Assembly (NCBI GenBank): GCA_964388945.1
Contig: CAYMCM010000004.1
Location: 9,194-73,193 of the forward strand
DNA length: 64,000 bases
DNA from: Roseburia_D sp964388945
GTDB lineage: Bacteria; Bacillota; Clostridia; Lachnospirales; Lachnospiraceae
Direction of reading: 5' to 3'
Shown: positions 27,009 through 35,703 of the stretch, in pieces
Position numbering within the stretch: position 1 is the stretch's first letter
Layout of the letters: each line of letters opens with the position of its first letter
Notes under the pieces: generated by a model
Told to the model about the DNA's origin: nothing
What the model saw: the letters and a program-made list of their open reading frames with translations, nothing else
Databases searched by the model: none
Position numbers and translations under genes: made by a program

Positions 27009-28085
27009 CTATTCTGATTTTAAATTCAGTTTCTTTTCCATCCGACGCATCTCTTCAAATTCTCCCATATCGAGGAACGAATCCTCGCTGATCGGATACA
27101 TTCCGACCTGCTTACCTTCTTTTAACAGTTCATCCGCCAGATCTGTCATATGAAAAAATGTGTCCTTCGGAATTTTTTCCAGCAATTCCGGATTCAAAAC
27201 ATACATACCTGTATTAACAAAATATGAAAGCTTCGGCTTTTCTTCCATAGCCGTGATCGTTCCGTTTTCTTTGGAGTGAATGACTCCATAAGGAACTACA
27301 ATATTCTTTAACGCAGAAACGATCGTAAGTGCGTTCCCGGACTCTGCGTGATACTTATAAATATCTGCATAGTCTGCATGGATCAGGATATCACAGTTTG
27401 TCACGATAAACGGTCTTTTAAAGCTATTCCCGATGAGACACAGGCTTCCTGCCGTTCCAAGCGGCTTATCTTCCTCCACATATTGAATGGAATAGTCCGC
27501 TGCCAGATCAGAAAAATACGATTTTATCATATTCTTACGATAATTGACGGTTGCATAAAACTCGGATACCCCATAATCCAAAAATTTATCGATGATCCGC
27601 TCCATGATCGGAATATCTCCGATCGGAATCAGCGGCTTCGGCAGAATTTTGGTATACGGATAAAGACGTGTCCCTTTTCCGCCTGCCATAATGACGACCG
27701 GAACCTGTGCCAGCGTCTTTGCATCTGTTCCCGCCATCATTTCCGTTTTTTCATCTTCCAGAACAATATCAACGATTTTTCCTTTAGAATCCAGTACCGG
27801 GAGTGCCTTCACCTGCATTTTTTTCATAAATTCCTGCGCCTGTTTGACCTCTTTCCGGTAAATGATCTTCGGATTCTGATTCATAAATTCAGAAATCGGC
27901 GCATCCAGTTTCCCGGTCTTAATGATCCACCGACGGATATCGCCATCTGTAATCGTTCCAAGCAATTTCTCTTTTTGATCGATCACAAATAAAATACCAT
28001 GCGTATTAGCATCAATTTTTTCCATTGCTTCTACAATATTTAATGTATGAACCCCTAAAAATCCCTTTAACTGTTCCTTTATCAC
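27009..28085 (-). CDS. ptmE: PtmE-like sugar-1-phosphate nucleotidyltransferase with CBS pair
   Basis: 358 residues from a GTG start at 28085, preceded by GGAGGGGA. Residues 1-120 are two CBS motifs (THGILFVIDQKEKLLGTITDGDIRR, and VKALPVLDSKGKIVDIV). Residues ~125-358 are a nucleotidyltransferase: VVIMAGGKGTRLYPYTKILPKP is the NTP loop, ITNCD/VTNCDILIHADY the metal site. This matches PtmE, the glucosamine-1-phosphate guanylyltransferase that feeds GDP-linked legionaminic acid synthesis in Campylobacter. Its presence suggests the pathway here may also use GDP sugars. The PtmF and PtmA partners are not in the window. Confidence 0.87.
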   Translation of the reverse strand: MIKEQLKGFLGVHTLNIVEAMEKIDANTHGILFVIDQKEKLLGTITDGDIRRWIIKTGKLDAPISEFMNQNPKIIYRKEVKQAQEFMKKMQVKALPVLDSKGKIVDIVLEDEKTEMMAGTDAKTLAQVPVVIMAGGKGTRLYPYTKILPKPLIPIGDIPIMERIIDKFLDYGVSEFYATVNYRKNMIKSYFSDLAADYSIQYVEEDKPLGTAGSLCLIGNSFKRPFIVTNCDILIHADYADIYKYHAESGNALTIVSALKNIVVPYGVIHSKENGTITAMEEKPKLSYFVNTGMYVLNPELLEKIPKDTFFHMTDLADELLKEGKQVGMYPISEDSFLDMGEFEEMRRMEKKLNLKSE

Positions 28086-28110
28086 AAAATCCCCTCCATG
28101 ATTTTGGGCT

Positions 28111-29088
28111 TTATCCCAATTTTATATAATTTTCACTTTTCGGCGGAAAATCGTTGGTATCCAGACGCGGAAGCTTAAAGCGATCATCCTTTTTCGTATC
28201 TGCGATCCGCACATCCGTAGACAATCCCAAAACCGCACCTTTTTCCTTGACATATTGAATTACATCTTCACTGTAAGAGCCACAAGGATAATTTACCACC
28301 CACTTTGAGATATCCAGCAAACCATCCATGCTCTCTAACGCAGCTTCAATGTCCTGCTCCAATTCCTTTGGTGTTAATGAATTCATCCAGTAATGATCGT
28401 ACCCATGACTTCCAAAAAACATCCCTTCCCGCTTCATGAACTTCATCTGGTCATAATTCATATAGATCTCCCGTGCCAACACTTCTTCCCGGACATCCAC
28501 ATACTTAGTGAAAAAATCATCCACAATCTTTTTTCTTATCATCTCTGGAAGAACTACCTGAAGCATACGCTTTATAAAAATGGTCTCTTTTGTATCAAAG
28601 CGATTTGCGACCGCATATTTTTCGATCAGTTCCTCATTCGGCGCATACCCACATTCTTCCCCTCTATAATGATCCATTTTCTTAAGTAATTCGTCATATA
28701 ACTGCCCGACAGGTGCACTTGCCAGCAGAAAATGTATCTTATTTACATCCAACAGCTTATGTTCCCGAAATACTTTCCCCGGCACAAAAAACGATCCCTG
28801 AAATCCATATTCCTTTAAAACCGGAAATACGCTGGTATAACAATCGATATATCCGTCATCAAAGGTCAAAAGCAGCGCATTTTCCGGTAAATCATACCCT
28901 TCCTGCACACTTGCTATGACCTCCTCCATTGTAACCACCGAAAAGTTATTTTTGAAAAATTCTATCTGCTGCCGAAACAGATCATAATCCAGTCCCTTTA
29001 TGTCCGGATACCTGCTGTTTTTGAGTTCCCGCACATAGTGATACATAGAAATATATAATTTACTCACGCTTTTTTCTTCCCCCTTCAT
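28111..29088 (-). CDS. NodB-type polysaccharide deacetylase family protein
   Basis: 325 residues from the ATG at 29088. A GTG at 29067, 11 bases past an AAGGGGGA, could be the true start; an ATG at 29106 has no ribosome site. Motif 1 is LLTFDDGYIDCY (catalytic base and metal aspartates), motif 2 FGSHGYDHYWM (metal histidines), and NYPCGSYSE a later conserved loop. The family removes N-acetyl or similar groups from sugars; there is no signal peptide, so it should act inside the cell. First gene of the legionaminic acid operon; it may trim an acetyl group on an intermediate, or of the final glycan. Confidence 0.8.
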   Translation of the reverse strand: MKGEEKSVSKLYISMYHYVRELKNSRYPDIKGLDYDLFRQQIEFFKNNFSVVTMEEVIASVQEGYDLPENALLLTFDDGYIDCYTSVFPVLKEYGFQGSFFVPGKVFREHKLLDVNKIHFLLASAPVGQLYDELLKKMDHYRGEECGYAPNEELIEKYAVANRFDTKETIFIKRMLQVVLPEMIRKKIVDDFFTKYVDVREEVLAREIYMNYDQMKFMKREGMFFGSHGYDHYWMNSLTPKELEQDIEAALESMDGLLDISKWVVNYPCGSYSEDVIQYVKEKGAVLGLSTDVRIADTKKDDRFKLPRLDTNDFPPKSENYIKLG

Positions 29089-29120
29089 TATATGTGACCG
29101 CTCCATTTGATTTTAAATTT

Positions 29121-29149
29121 ACTATATCAGAAATATAAAAATCCATCAA
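29121..29149 (-). promoter_or_regulatory. SigA-type promoter of the legionaminic acid operon
   Basis: Minus strand: TTGATG (complement of 29144-29149), 17 bases, TATAGT (complement of 29121-29126). It lies about 33 bases before the ATG at 29088 in the 166-184 base divergent region shared with the plus-strand gene at 29273. An AT-rich segment at 29204-29240 on the plus strand (TTGTAT, 17 bases, TACTAT) could serve the divergent gene but is weaker. Confidence 0.62.
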
Positions 29150-29272
29150 CCGCATATTTTTCAAATAGCACGTCTTTTCCTTGAGCTCTGACATTCGGAT
29201 ATTGTATTTTTTTGTCATTTCATATACTATAAAAATAGAAATTTTAACTATTACAATACAAGGAGCAGCCGA

Positions 29273-30316
29273 ATGAACAAATACGATGAACGATACGAAA
29301 TACGACTTGCCAGATCAACCGACATTGACGCTATTATGACCTTTTTAGATGAACACTGGAAAAAAGGGCACATTCTGTCCACTGACCGAACACTCTTTGA
29401 ATACGAATTTGCAGATGGTGACGCGGTTCATATGATGCTTGCCATTGACAAAAACGAAGGCACCATCGAAGCACTGACCGGCTTTCTTCCATGTTCGCAC
29501 ACCACGGACAAAAGCAAACTGGATGTCTGGGGAAGCTTTTGGAAAGTAAACGATTCCCATCCAAACATCACCTTTTTAGGCGTAGAAATCATGAAACGGC
29601 TTATACAGCAGCTCGACTGCCGAACACACCTCGGGATCGGTGTCAATCCAAATACGGCACTGCCAATCCGTAAAGCCACATTCCACGAAAAAACTGCAAA
29701 AATGGAACACTACTATCTGTTAAATCCCAACACTTATGACTTTAAAGTTGCAGTGATACAAAATCGTCCCGCTCCGGCCAATCTCTCCGAACACCTTTCC
29801 TGCGAATACAAGGAATTTCATTCTGTCGCTGAAATCCGTCCGCTTTTCGATATTGAAAAACTAGATGTCATTCCTTACAAAGATTTCTGGTATCTGAATA
29901 AACGTTTTTTTGAACATCCATACTACGACTACCATGTGTATGGCTTAAAAAACGCTCAAAACGAAGTACGCGCTCTCCTCATTGGCCGCATTGTCAGCCA
30001 GAACGACCGCTTGATCTTCCGGATCGTTGATTATATCGGAGACCAGACTCTGTTTGCCGGTTCTGGAGCTATGTTCCAGACGTTTTTCCAGCAAAATAAT
30101 TATGAGTATATCGATTTTTATACCTTTGGCTTTGATGAAACAAGCATCCTTGCCGCCGGCTTTACCAAAAAAGACGAGCAGAGCAAAAATATCATTCCAA
30201 ATTATTTTGGTCCTTTTGTACAGGAAAATGTCGATATCTATGTACGCTATGTGAAAGAGGGAACCCTGTTCTGCAAAGCAGACGGAGATCAAGATCGTCC
30301 CAATCTCATCCCTTGA
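29273..30316 (+). CDS. GNAT-like acyltransferase-type protein, likely two-domain
   Basis: 347 residues, ATG preceded by AAGGAGCAG. The opening YEIRLARSTDIDAIMTFLDEHW resembles the start of GNAT acetyltransferases; a second half starts near residue 190 with a similar strand-helix layout. The acetyl-CoA loop (R/Q-x-x-G-x-G/A) is not obvious, though AGSGAMFQTFF near 270 may be its remnant. It is the only plus-strand gene within the glycan/flagellar region and lies between the legionaminic acid operon and the ABC importer, ending in a bidirectional terminator. Transfer of an acyl group to a sugar amine is a reasonable guess; the activity is not established from the sequence. Confidence 0.55.
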   Translation: MNKYDERYEIRLARSTDIDAIMTFLDEHWKKGHILSTDRTLFEYEFADGDAVHMMLAIDKNEGTIEALTGFLPCSHTTDKSKLDVWGSFWKVNDSHPNITFLGVEIMKRLIQQLDCRTHLGIGVNPNTALPIRKATFHEKTAKMEHYYLLNPNTYDFKVAVIQNRPAPANLSEHLSCEYKEFHSVAEIRPLFDIEKLDVIPYKDFWYLNKRFFEHPYYDYHVYGLKNAQNEVRALLIGRIVSQNDRLIFRIVDYIGDQTLFAGSGAMFQTFFQQNNYEYIDFYTFGFDETSILAAGFTKKDEQSKNIIPNYFGPFVQENVDIYVRYVKEGTLFCKADGDQDRPNLIP

Positions 30317-30333
30317 TCGATACTATAAAAAGA

Positions 30334-30371
30334 CAGACAGCAGACCTTTTGGGTCTGCCATCTGCCTTTTT
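30334..30371 (+). terminator. Bidirectional intrinsic terminator
   Basis: Stem GCAGACC (30340-30346) pairs with GGTCTGC (30352-30358) around TTTTG, extended by CAGA/TCTG after a CA/CA internal loop. A CTTTTT run follows on the plus strand and a TCTTTTTAT run on the minus strand, so it can end both the GNAT-like gene and the convergent ABC importer operon. Confidence 0.75.
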
Positions 30372-30375
30372 GGGT

Positions 30376-31125
30376 TTACTGATATAAAGATTCGTGCAGT
30401 CTCTCCCACACTGCTCCATAACCGTCCGATGCCGGCGTTACCGGTCGCTTAATCGGATTTTTTTCATCTACGACCGCTTTTCCTTCTTTTTCCAGTACGA
30501 TAATTCTTGTTCCTAATACGATCGCTTCCTGAATGTTATGCGTCACAAAAATGATCGTGCATTTTTCCTCCGTGGAAATACGCAGTAATTCTTCCTGCAA
30601 TTTATTTCTGGTCATTGCGTCCAATGCTGCAAACGGTTCATCCATCAAAATGATCTCCGGCTTTAATGCCAATGCTTTTGCGATCGCCACACGCTGCTTC
30701 ATTCCGCCTGACAACTGATACGGATAATAGTGCTCATACCCTGAAAGCTTAACTTTCTCAAGGGCTTCATCGGATCGCCTTTTCCGTTCCTGCGGGTCCT
30801 TGATCCCTTTTAGTTTTAATGGATACTGTATATTTTTCTCCACTGTTTTCCACGGAAACAACTGATTGAAATCCTGAAATACCATGATCCTGTCTGTTCC
30901 CGGCGCAATCCTTTTTTGACCATTTACACATATACTTCCCTCGTAATCTTCAAAGCCCGCTATACAACGCAGCAAGGTCGTTTTGCCGCATCCGGATGGC
31001 CCTAGCACACACAAAAATTCATTCCGTTCCACCTGCAGATTTACATTCCGCAGGATTGCTTTTTCTTTGTCGTATATTTTAGTCAGATCCTGAACTTCCA
31101 AAATCACTTCTTTTTTATCCGTCAT
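30376..31125 (-). CDS. NitT/TauT-type ABC importer ATPase
   Basis: 249 residues from the ATG at 31125, which overlaps the permease stop by four bases (ATGA). Walker A is GPSGCGKTTL, the Q-loop MVFQDFNQLFPW, the signature LSGGMKQRVAIAKAL, Walker B IILMDEPFAALDA, and the switch histidine is in FVTHNIQEA. It is close to SsuB/TauB, the ATPases of sulfonate, taurine, nitrate and related importers. Last gene of the LysR-binding protein-permease-ATPase operon. Substrate unknown. Confidence 0.9.
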   Translation of the reverse strand: MTDKKEVILEVQDLTKIYDKEKAILRNVNLQVERNEFLCVLGPSGCGKTTLLRCIAGFEDYEGSICVNGQKRIAPGTDRIMVFQDFNQLFPWKTVEKNIQYPLKLKGIKDPQERKRRSDEALEKVKLSGYEHYYPYQLSGGMKQRVAIAKALALKPEIILMDEPFAALDAMTRNKLQEELLRISTEEKCTIIFVTHNIQEAIVLGTRIIVLEKEGKAVVDEKNPIKRPVTPASDGYGAVWERLHESLYQ

Positions 31126-31928
31126 TTTGACATACCCCATTTTTTTACTGTCATATTTTCAAGCGGTGTCAACAAACCGTATTGCACGATCACACCGAGA
31201 ATGATAATGACCAGCAAGGTCGCATACATTTCTGCATTATTCATATTTGTGCGCATCTGATTGATAAACAGCCCGATTCCCGGACAGGTTGCTACTCCAA
31301 ATATCATTTCTGCACTGATCAGTCCGCGCCACGCTCTTGCCCAGCCAACCTTCAATCCAGAAACAATATAAGAAGTTGCCGCAGGAAGATATACGCCCCA
31401 TAACAACGTAATTCCATGCAGTCCCATGTTCATTCCTGCCTCAACATAAATCTTGGGCACCGCCATAAAACCATCCAGTACACTTCTTGACATTGGCCAT
31501 AAAACCGCATGCACCACCAGAAACACGATCACGCCCGGTCTGATCCCGAAAATAATAATGACTACCGGAAGCAGTGCGATTCCCGGAAGAAGATCACATA
31601 TGGATACCATGAAATTATAGATCTCATAAAATGTCCTGCTGATCATCGAAAAACCGGACAATACAAACGAGAGTACAATACCGATCAGCAATCCTGCTAA
31701 AAGCAATTTCATAGAATTTCCAATATAGATCCACAGTGAACTTCCTGCATATCCCATTGTGAAATTCTTCACAAACGCCTTACCGATCACTTCTAGCGGT
31801 GGAAAAATCAATTCTGAATTTGACCCAAGCATACCGGATTTTGCCACATATTCCCACACGCCTAAAACCGCAATTACAAACACAGCCTTTACGATCCATC
31901 CATGTATCTGCATTTTTTTGCTCTTCAT
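31122..31928 (-). CDS. NitT/TauT-type ABC importer permease
   Basis: 268 residues with about six transmembrane helices (for example IHGWIVKAVFVIAVLGVWEYV, LLLAGLLIGIVLSFVL, LLPGIALLPVVIIIFGI, ATLLVIIILGVIVQYGLL). The EAA-type coupling loop is in VEAGMNMGLHGITLLWGVYLPAA, contacting the ATPase. Family is SsuC/TauC. It follows the substrate-binding lipoprotein by 25 bases and overlaps the ATPase gene. Confidence 0.9.
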   Translation of the reverse strand: MKSKKMQIHGWIVKAVFVIAVLGVWEYVAKSGMLGSNSELIFPPLEVIGKAFVKNFTMGYAGSSLWIYIGNSMKLLLAGLLIGIVLSFVLSGFSMISRTFYEIYNFMVSICDLLPGIALLPVVIIIFGIRPGVIVFLVVHAVLWPMSRSVLDGFMAVPKIYVEAGMNMGLHGITLLWGVYLPAATSYIVSGLKVGWARAWRGLISAEMIFGVATCPGIGLFINQMRTNMNNAEMYATLLVIIILGVIVQYGLLTPLENMTVKKWGMSK

Positions 31929-31953
31929 AATGCCCTCTCCACGTTATCTTTTA

Positions 31954-32967
31954 CTAATCTCCATTCACATTATCAAAAACCAGATCCGAATAAGATGTCG
32001 GTGCTTTTTCTATAAATCCATTCTTTGCCATAAACTCAGCCAGTTCCAAAACACCCTTCGTTTCTGTATTATAAGTTCCTGCCTGCAGATAGCCAAGCTC
32101 ATCCGCTTCATCAGTTCCATCATATACACTGGTAAGCTTTGCTGTCTCTTCCATATTATCATTCACATAAGCAATCGCCTCTGTCATCGCATCGCAAAGT
32201 GCCTGATATAAATCCGGATCTTCCTTGTACAGTTCCTCTGACGCAACTCCGACAACAAAGGAATCCTCTTTCTTCCATGTATCTGCCACCTCTGGCAGTT
32301 CATGTAAGCCTTCCTCTTCTCTTTCCTGATAAAGATACGGGCTTGTAGTAAGCTGACATGCGACATTCTTGCTTTCCAGTGCCGTCATTCCATCCGGATG
32401 TTTCATTGCCACGATATTCGAGTCCAACGCATGAGGATCCAACCCCTGCTCTTCCAGCGTCTTTGCCAGTATGATGTGCTGAATGGAGCCGATATTGACC
32501 AGTGCAATCTGATCACTGCTTCCAACGAGATCACTAATACTGTTTATTCCTTCATCATTGGTCATCAGCGCATGCTCCTGTCCTGATACGCTCGTAAATA
32601 TCTTATATCCGACACCTTTCATAATTCCTGTAATTGCCGGTGCCACACCCAGAAATCCCACATCAATGTTTCCGGATGAAATCCCAGCATTGATATCCGG
32701 TCCTGAACTCATTTGATTCCACACGACTGTAACATGATTTCCGGTTCTTTCCTCATACGCTGATTCAATCAGCTTTTGCTCCTTTGCTACGATCAATGGC
32801 GCATATGCAATTCCATACTGATATGCAATCTGCAGCGTTACTTCTTCGGTTGTATCTGCAGACTGACTGCTGCCATTCTGTTCCTGTTGTCCCTTCGCTC
32901 CGCAGCCCGTCATAAAGATCAACAGACTAAGGCATACTGCAGCGAATCTTTTTCTTTGGTTCTTCAT
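31954..32967 (-). CDS. ABC importer substrate-binding lipoprotein (NitT/TauT type)
   Basis: 337 residues. A lipoprotein signal peptide ends in the lipobox LIFMTGC, with lipid on the cysteine near residue 22. The mature part is an SsuA/NMT1-like two-lobed binding protein: LQIAYQYGIAYAPLIVAKEQKL, SSGNIDVGFLGVAPAITGIM and SIQHIILAKTLEEQGL are typical. It captures a small molecule outside the membrane; family ligands include sulfonates, taurine, thiamine precursors and aromatic acids. Four-base overlap with the LysR gene. Confidence 0.88.
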   Translation of the reverse strand: MKNQRKRFAAVCLSLLIFMTGCGAKGQQEQNGSSQSADTTEEVTLQIAYQYGIAYAPLIVAKEQKLIESAYEERTGNHVTVVWNQMSSGPDINAGISSGNIDVGFLGVAPAITGIMKGVGYKIFTSVSGQEHALMTNDEGINSISDLVGSSDQIALVNIGSIQHIILAKTLEEQGLDPHALDSNIVAMKHPDGMTALESKNVACQLTTSPYLYQEREEEGLHELPEVADTWKKEDSFVVGVASEELYKEDPDLYQALCDAMTEAIAYVNDNMEETAKLTSVYDGTDEADELGYLQAGTYNTETKGVLELAEFMAKNGFIEKAPTSYSDLVFDNVNGD

Positions 32968-33887
32968 TTTTCCGTCTCCTTTAAACAGATATCCTGCAAC
33001 TGCTGTATTAATTCACGGCATGCATATGTAATGTAGCGTTCACTGTCCCATGCGATATAAATATTTCTTCCTGAAACGCCCTCCGGCAGGACATACATAC
33101 AAAGCTCTTTCTCCCATTGATCGATCTGCAGTGCCTCCTCGGAAACAAAGGCAATCCCCGCTCCTGTTCTGGCAAGCTTCCAGGCAGTTGATAACTGATT
33201 TACCCTGATATGATGCTTCGGAATGATCCCTTTTTGTTCAAAGAACTTTTCCATTTCTTTTTGAAGCGGCTGATCCTCTTCTAAAAATATGAACTCCTGT
33301 CCGTTCAAAAGACTATAATCCGTTATTTCTCCTAAAGCATCTTTCGTCAATGCTTCATTAATCTTCCAATCCCGCGGAATCCCAAGATAAATCTTTTCTT
33401 TCTTCAGCACAGTCTTTGCAAACCGCTCCGGCAGAATATCGCTTGTACTGATAAAGCAATCCACTTCACCATTTTTTGCCTGTCTTATTAATTCCGGCAC
33501 TGGTTCATTTTTGATCCGTATCTCACATTCCGGATATCTGCTGCGAAACGCAGTCGTCGCTTTTGTGATCAGCGCATCTACATAGACTACCGGTCCGCCA
33601 ACCGTCAGACTGGTATTCTTACGCTGGTTCATGTCCGCGATCTTTTTCTGGTAATCCTCGGTCAGCAGTTGTTCCTTCCGCAGATATTCCAGATAGATCT
33701 CACCCACCGATGTCAGTTTGACCGGAGTTGCTTTCCTGTCAAATATCCGAAAACCAAGCTTCTTCTCTATCGCATTCATGCTGTTGCTCAACGCCGGCTG
33801 TGAAATACCCAGTCTTTTTGCCGCCTGTGTCAGACTGCCGCTTTCATACACGCATATGACGTACTTCTGGTACAATTTAATATCCAT
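32964..33887 (-). CDS. LysR-family transcriptional regulator
   Basis: 307 residues. The N-terminal winged helix reads CVYESGSLTQAAKRLGISQPALSNSMNAIEKKLGFRIFDR. The remainder is the two-lobed effector-binding domain (LTVGGPVVYVDALITKATT, then GAGIAFVSEEAL). It is the first gene of the operon whose next three genes form the ABC importer, so it most likely senses the imported compound and controls its own operon. A palindrome lies between its promoter and start codon (33917-33930). Confidence 0.9.
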   Translation of the reverse strand: MDIKLYQKYVICVYESGSLTQAAKRLGISQPALSNSMNAIEKKLGFRIFDRKATPVKLTSVGEIYLEYLRKEQLLTEDYQKKIADMNQRKNTSLTVGGPVVYVDALITKATTAFRSRYPECEIRIKNEPVPELIRQAKNGEVDCFISTSDILPERFAKTVLKKEKIYLGIPRDWKINEALTKDALGEITDYSLLNGQEFIFLEEDQPLQKEMEKFFEQKGIIPKHHIRVNQLSTAWKLARTGAGIAFVSEEALQIDQWEKELCMYVLPEGVSGRNIYIAWDSERYITYACRELIQQLQDICLKETEK

Positions 33888-33916
33888 CTTCGCTACTCAT
33901 TTCCATATAGTTATAC

Positions 33917-33930
33917 CGTATATCTATACG
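33917..33930. promoter_or_regulatory. Palindrome in LysR leader, possible operator
   Basis: CGTATATCTATACG has six-base arms CGTATA/TATACG around TC. It sits a few bases downstream of the -10 box of the lysR promoter and about 30 bases before the ATG, a position suited to autoregulation. That LysR binds it is inferred. Confidence 0.45.
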
Positions 33931-33933
33931 CTT

Positions 33934-33962
33934 ATAGTACCGCAATATAATCTACATGTCAA
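33934..33962 (-). promoter_or_regulatory. SigA-type promoter of the LysR-ABC operon
   Basis: Minus strand: consensus TTGACA (complement of 33957-33962), 17 bases, TACTAT (complement of 33934-33939). The -35 box lies inside the last codons of the acid ligase gene, which ends at 33952. Confidence 0.7.
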
Positions 33963-35442
33963 GCAATTTTGCCCGCTGTATCTTGCCATTATAAGTACGC
34001 GGAATTTCCCTGATCACTTCTATCTCTCTCGGCATTTTATTTTCATCTACATATTGTTTTAAGAACAGGATCAATTCCTTTTTGCTAAATTGCACTTCAT
34101 CACGAACTACAACAAACAATTTCGGAATCTGCCCCGACATCCGGTCATCTTTCGGTACACAGGCACAATCTATAATATCCGGATATTTTAAAACCTTTTC
34201 CTCGATTTCTTCCGGCGCAATCTTAATTCCTTTATAATTAATGATGTCATCCTTTCTGCCCAGCACAAAAATAAAGCCATCCTCATCTATATATCCGACA
34301 TCATTTGTATAGACATATCCATTCTGCATCATCTCTTCCGTAAGCTCCGGCTGCTTCCAATATCCCCGCATATTCATTGCGCCTGCACTTGCCAGCAATC
34401 CCATATGTTCTCTGGAAGAAACAATCTGCACTCTTGCTTCATCCGTTACAATAAATACGGCATTTTTCGTTGGGCGGCCTATGCATCCTGCCCCTTTGCG
34501 CTCCTCGTTAAAATTTAATACGCATGTCCTTCCGGATTCTGTGGAACCATAAAAATTATACAAACGCGCATCTGGAAAATTCTCTATCAGGATCTCTTTT
34601 GCTTCCTCTCCCAATATCGCTGTCCCGACCTGAATATAGTCGATCTGCTGTGCGATCTCCCGAAAACGTCCTTTTGATAATTTTTCCAAAACCAGCACTG
34701 CACTCGGTGACAGATCCAGCGCTGTGACCTGATATTTTTCTATCATTTGAAAAATACATTTTATTTTGGTCACTCCATCTACAATAACGATTGTACTTCC
34801 ATTTAACAAATTAGCATAGCAGCATCTCAGTCCATGAGAATGACTGAGTGGAAGCGGAATCAGTTCTACATTACCTTTTTTCATTTCTGTTCCATACTTC
34901 ACATTTTCTGCCAACGCAATATTATTTGCATTCGTGATCTCAATCCCCTTCGACTTTCCTGTCGTTCCCGTGGTATACAAGATCTCCGCCGTATCTCCGC
35001 TCTGCGGAAATCTTCCCGCCATTTTTTCTCCGTTTAGTTTCTCCGCCTCGGAAAAAACCTTATCAAACGTCAGTTTATCTACCTCAACATCGTAATCCGT
35101 ACGATATACAAACAACTTGGCATCGGTATCTTCTACGATCATCTTTACCCGTTCCTGTGATGCGCCTTGCTCTGTAGGCACAAAAATTGCTCCTGCCAAC
35201 TCACAAGCCAGTTTGCAGATTAAAAATCGAATGTCCTGTGTACACTCTACTACAATGCGATCTCGCTTTTTTACCCCAAACTGCTCAAAAAAGCATGCTA
35301 ATCTGCATGCTTTTTCCCACATTTTTTCATACGTACAGCTTCCCTGTTCATCCACAGCACAAAGTATATCAGGTGTTCTCTTCGCATACTCTGCCACCAC
35401 TTCTACGATCGATGCTGCTCCTAACTCTACGTTTTTATCCAT
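33952..35442 (-). CDS. AMP-forming acyl/amino acid ligase (ANL superfamily)
   Basis: 496 residues. ILYTTGTTGKSKGIEIT is the AMP-binding P-loop, LPLSHSHGLRCCYANL, LYNFYGSTESG, YTNDVGYIDEDGFIFVLGRKDDII and the C-terminal YNGKIQR lysine motif complete the adenylating-enzyme set. It activates a carboxylic acid as the acyl-AMP and loads it on a thiol. One base separates it from the acyl carrier protein gene, so loading of that carrier is very likely. With a Maf glycosyltransferase and flagellin just upstream, the acyl group may end up on a flagellin glycan. Confidence 0.87.
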   Translation of the reverse strand: MDKNVELGAASIVEVVAEYAKRTPDILCAVDEQGSCTYEKMWEKACRLACFFEQFGVKKRDRIVVECTQDIRFLICKLACELAGAIFVPTEQGASQERVKMIVEDTDAKLFVYRTDYDVEVDKLTFDKVFSEAEKLNGEKMAGRFPQSGDTAEILYTTGTTGKSKGIEITNANNIALAENVKYGTEMKKGNVELIPLPLSHSHGLRCCYANLLNGSTIVIVDGVTKIKCIFQMIEKYQVTALDLSPSAVLVLEKLSKGRFREIAQQIDYIQVGTAILGEEAKEILIENFPDARLYNFYGSTESGRTCVLNFNEERKGAGCIGRPTKNAVFIVTDEARVQIVSSREHMGLLASAGAMNMRGYWKQPELTEEMMQNGYVYTNDVGYIDEDGFIFVLGRKDDIINYKGIKIAPEEIEEKVLKYPDIIDCACVPKDDRMSGQIPKLFVVVRDEVQFSKKELILFLKQYVDENKMPREIEVIREIPRTYNGKIQRAKLLDM

Positions 35443-35443
35443 T

Positions 35444-35668
35444 TTACTGTTTCACCCTCTGTATCATATTAAAAATTGCTTCGATTGAATCAAAATTATC
35501 CGGCTCTATCTCATCGAGCGGAATCTCGATTCCATATTCTTCCTCAAGCGCTGCCACCAACTCCACGAGTTGCACGGAATCCAGAAGTCCTGCGCTTAAC
35601 AGTTCTGTTTCAACCGCATAATCAATCTGATCATTAATCTCCATCAGTATCTGCTTTAATTGTTCCAT
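35444..35668 (-). CDS. Acyl carrier protein
   Basis: 74 residues, typical of a free-standing carrier protein. The attachment serine for phosphopantetheine is in GLLDSVQLVELVAALEEE (near residue 31), followed by the acidic helix EYGIEIPLDEIEPDNF. It would carry an acyl group as a thioester. It stands apart from any fatty acid synthesis genes and next to the acid ligase at 33952 and the Maf transferase at 35704, which suggests a dedicated carrier for a glycan or protein modification. Confidence 0.88.
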   Translation of the reverse strand: MEQLKQILMEINDQIDYAVETELLSAGLLDSVQLVELVAALEEEYGIEIPLDEIEPDNFDSIEAIFNMIQRVKQ

Positions 35669-35703
35669 TATATGTTCCCTTTCCTAAGTAAAAAATCTTC
35701 TGC

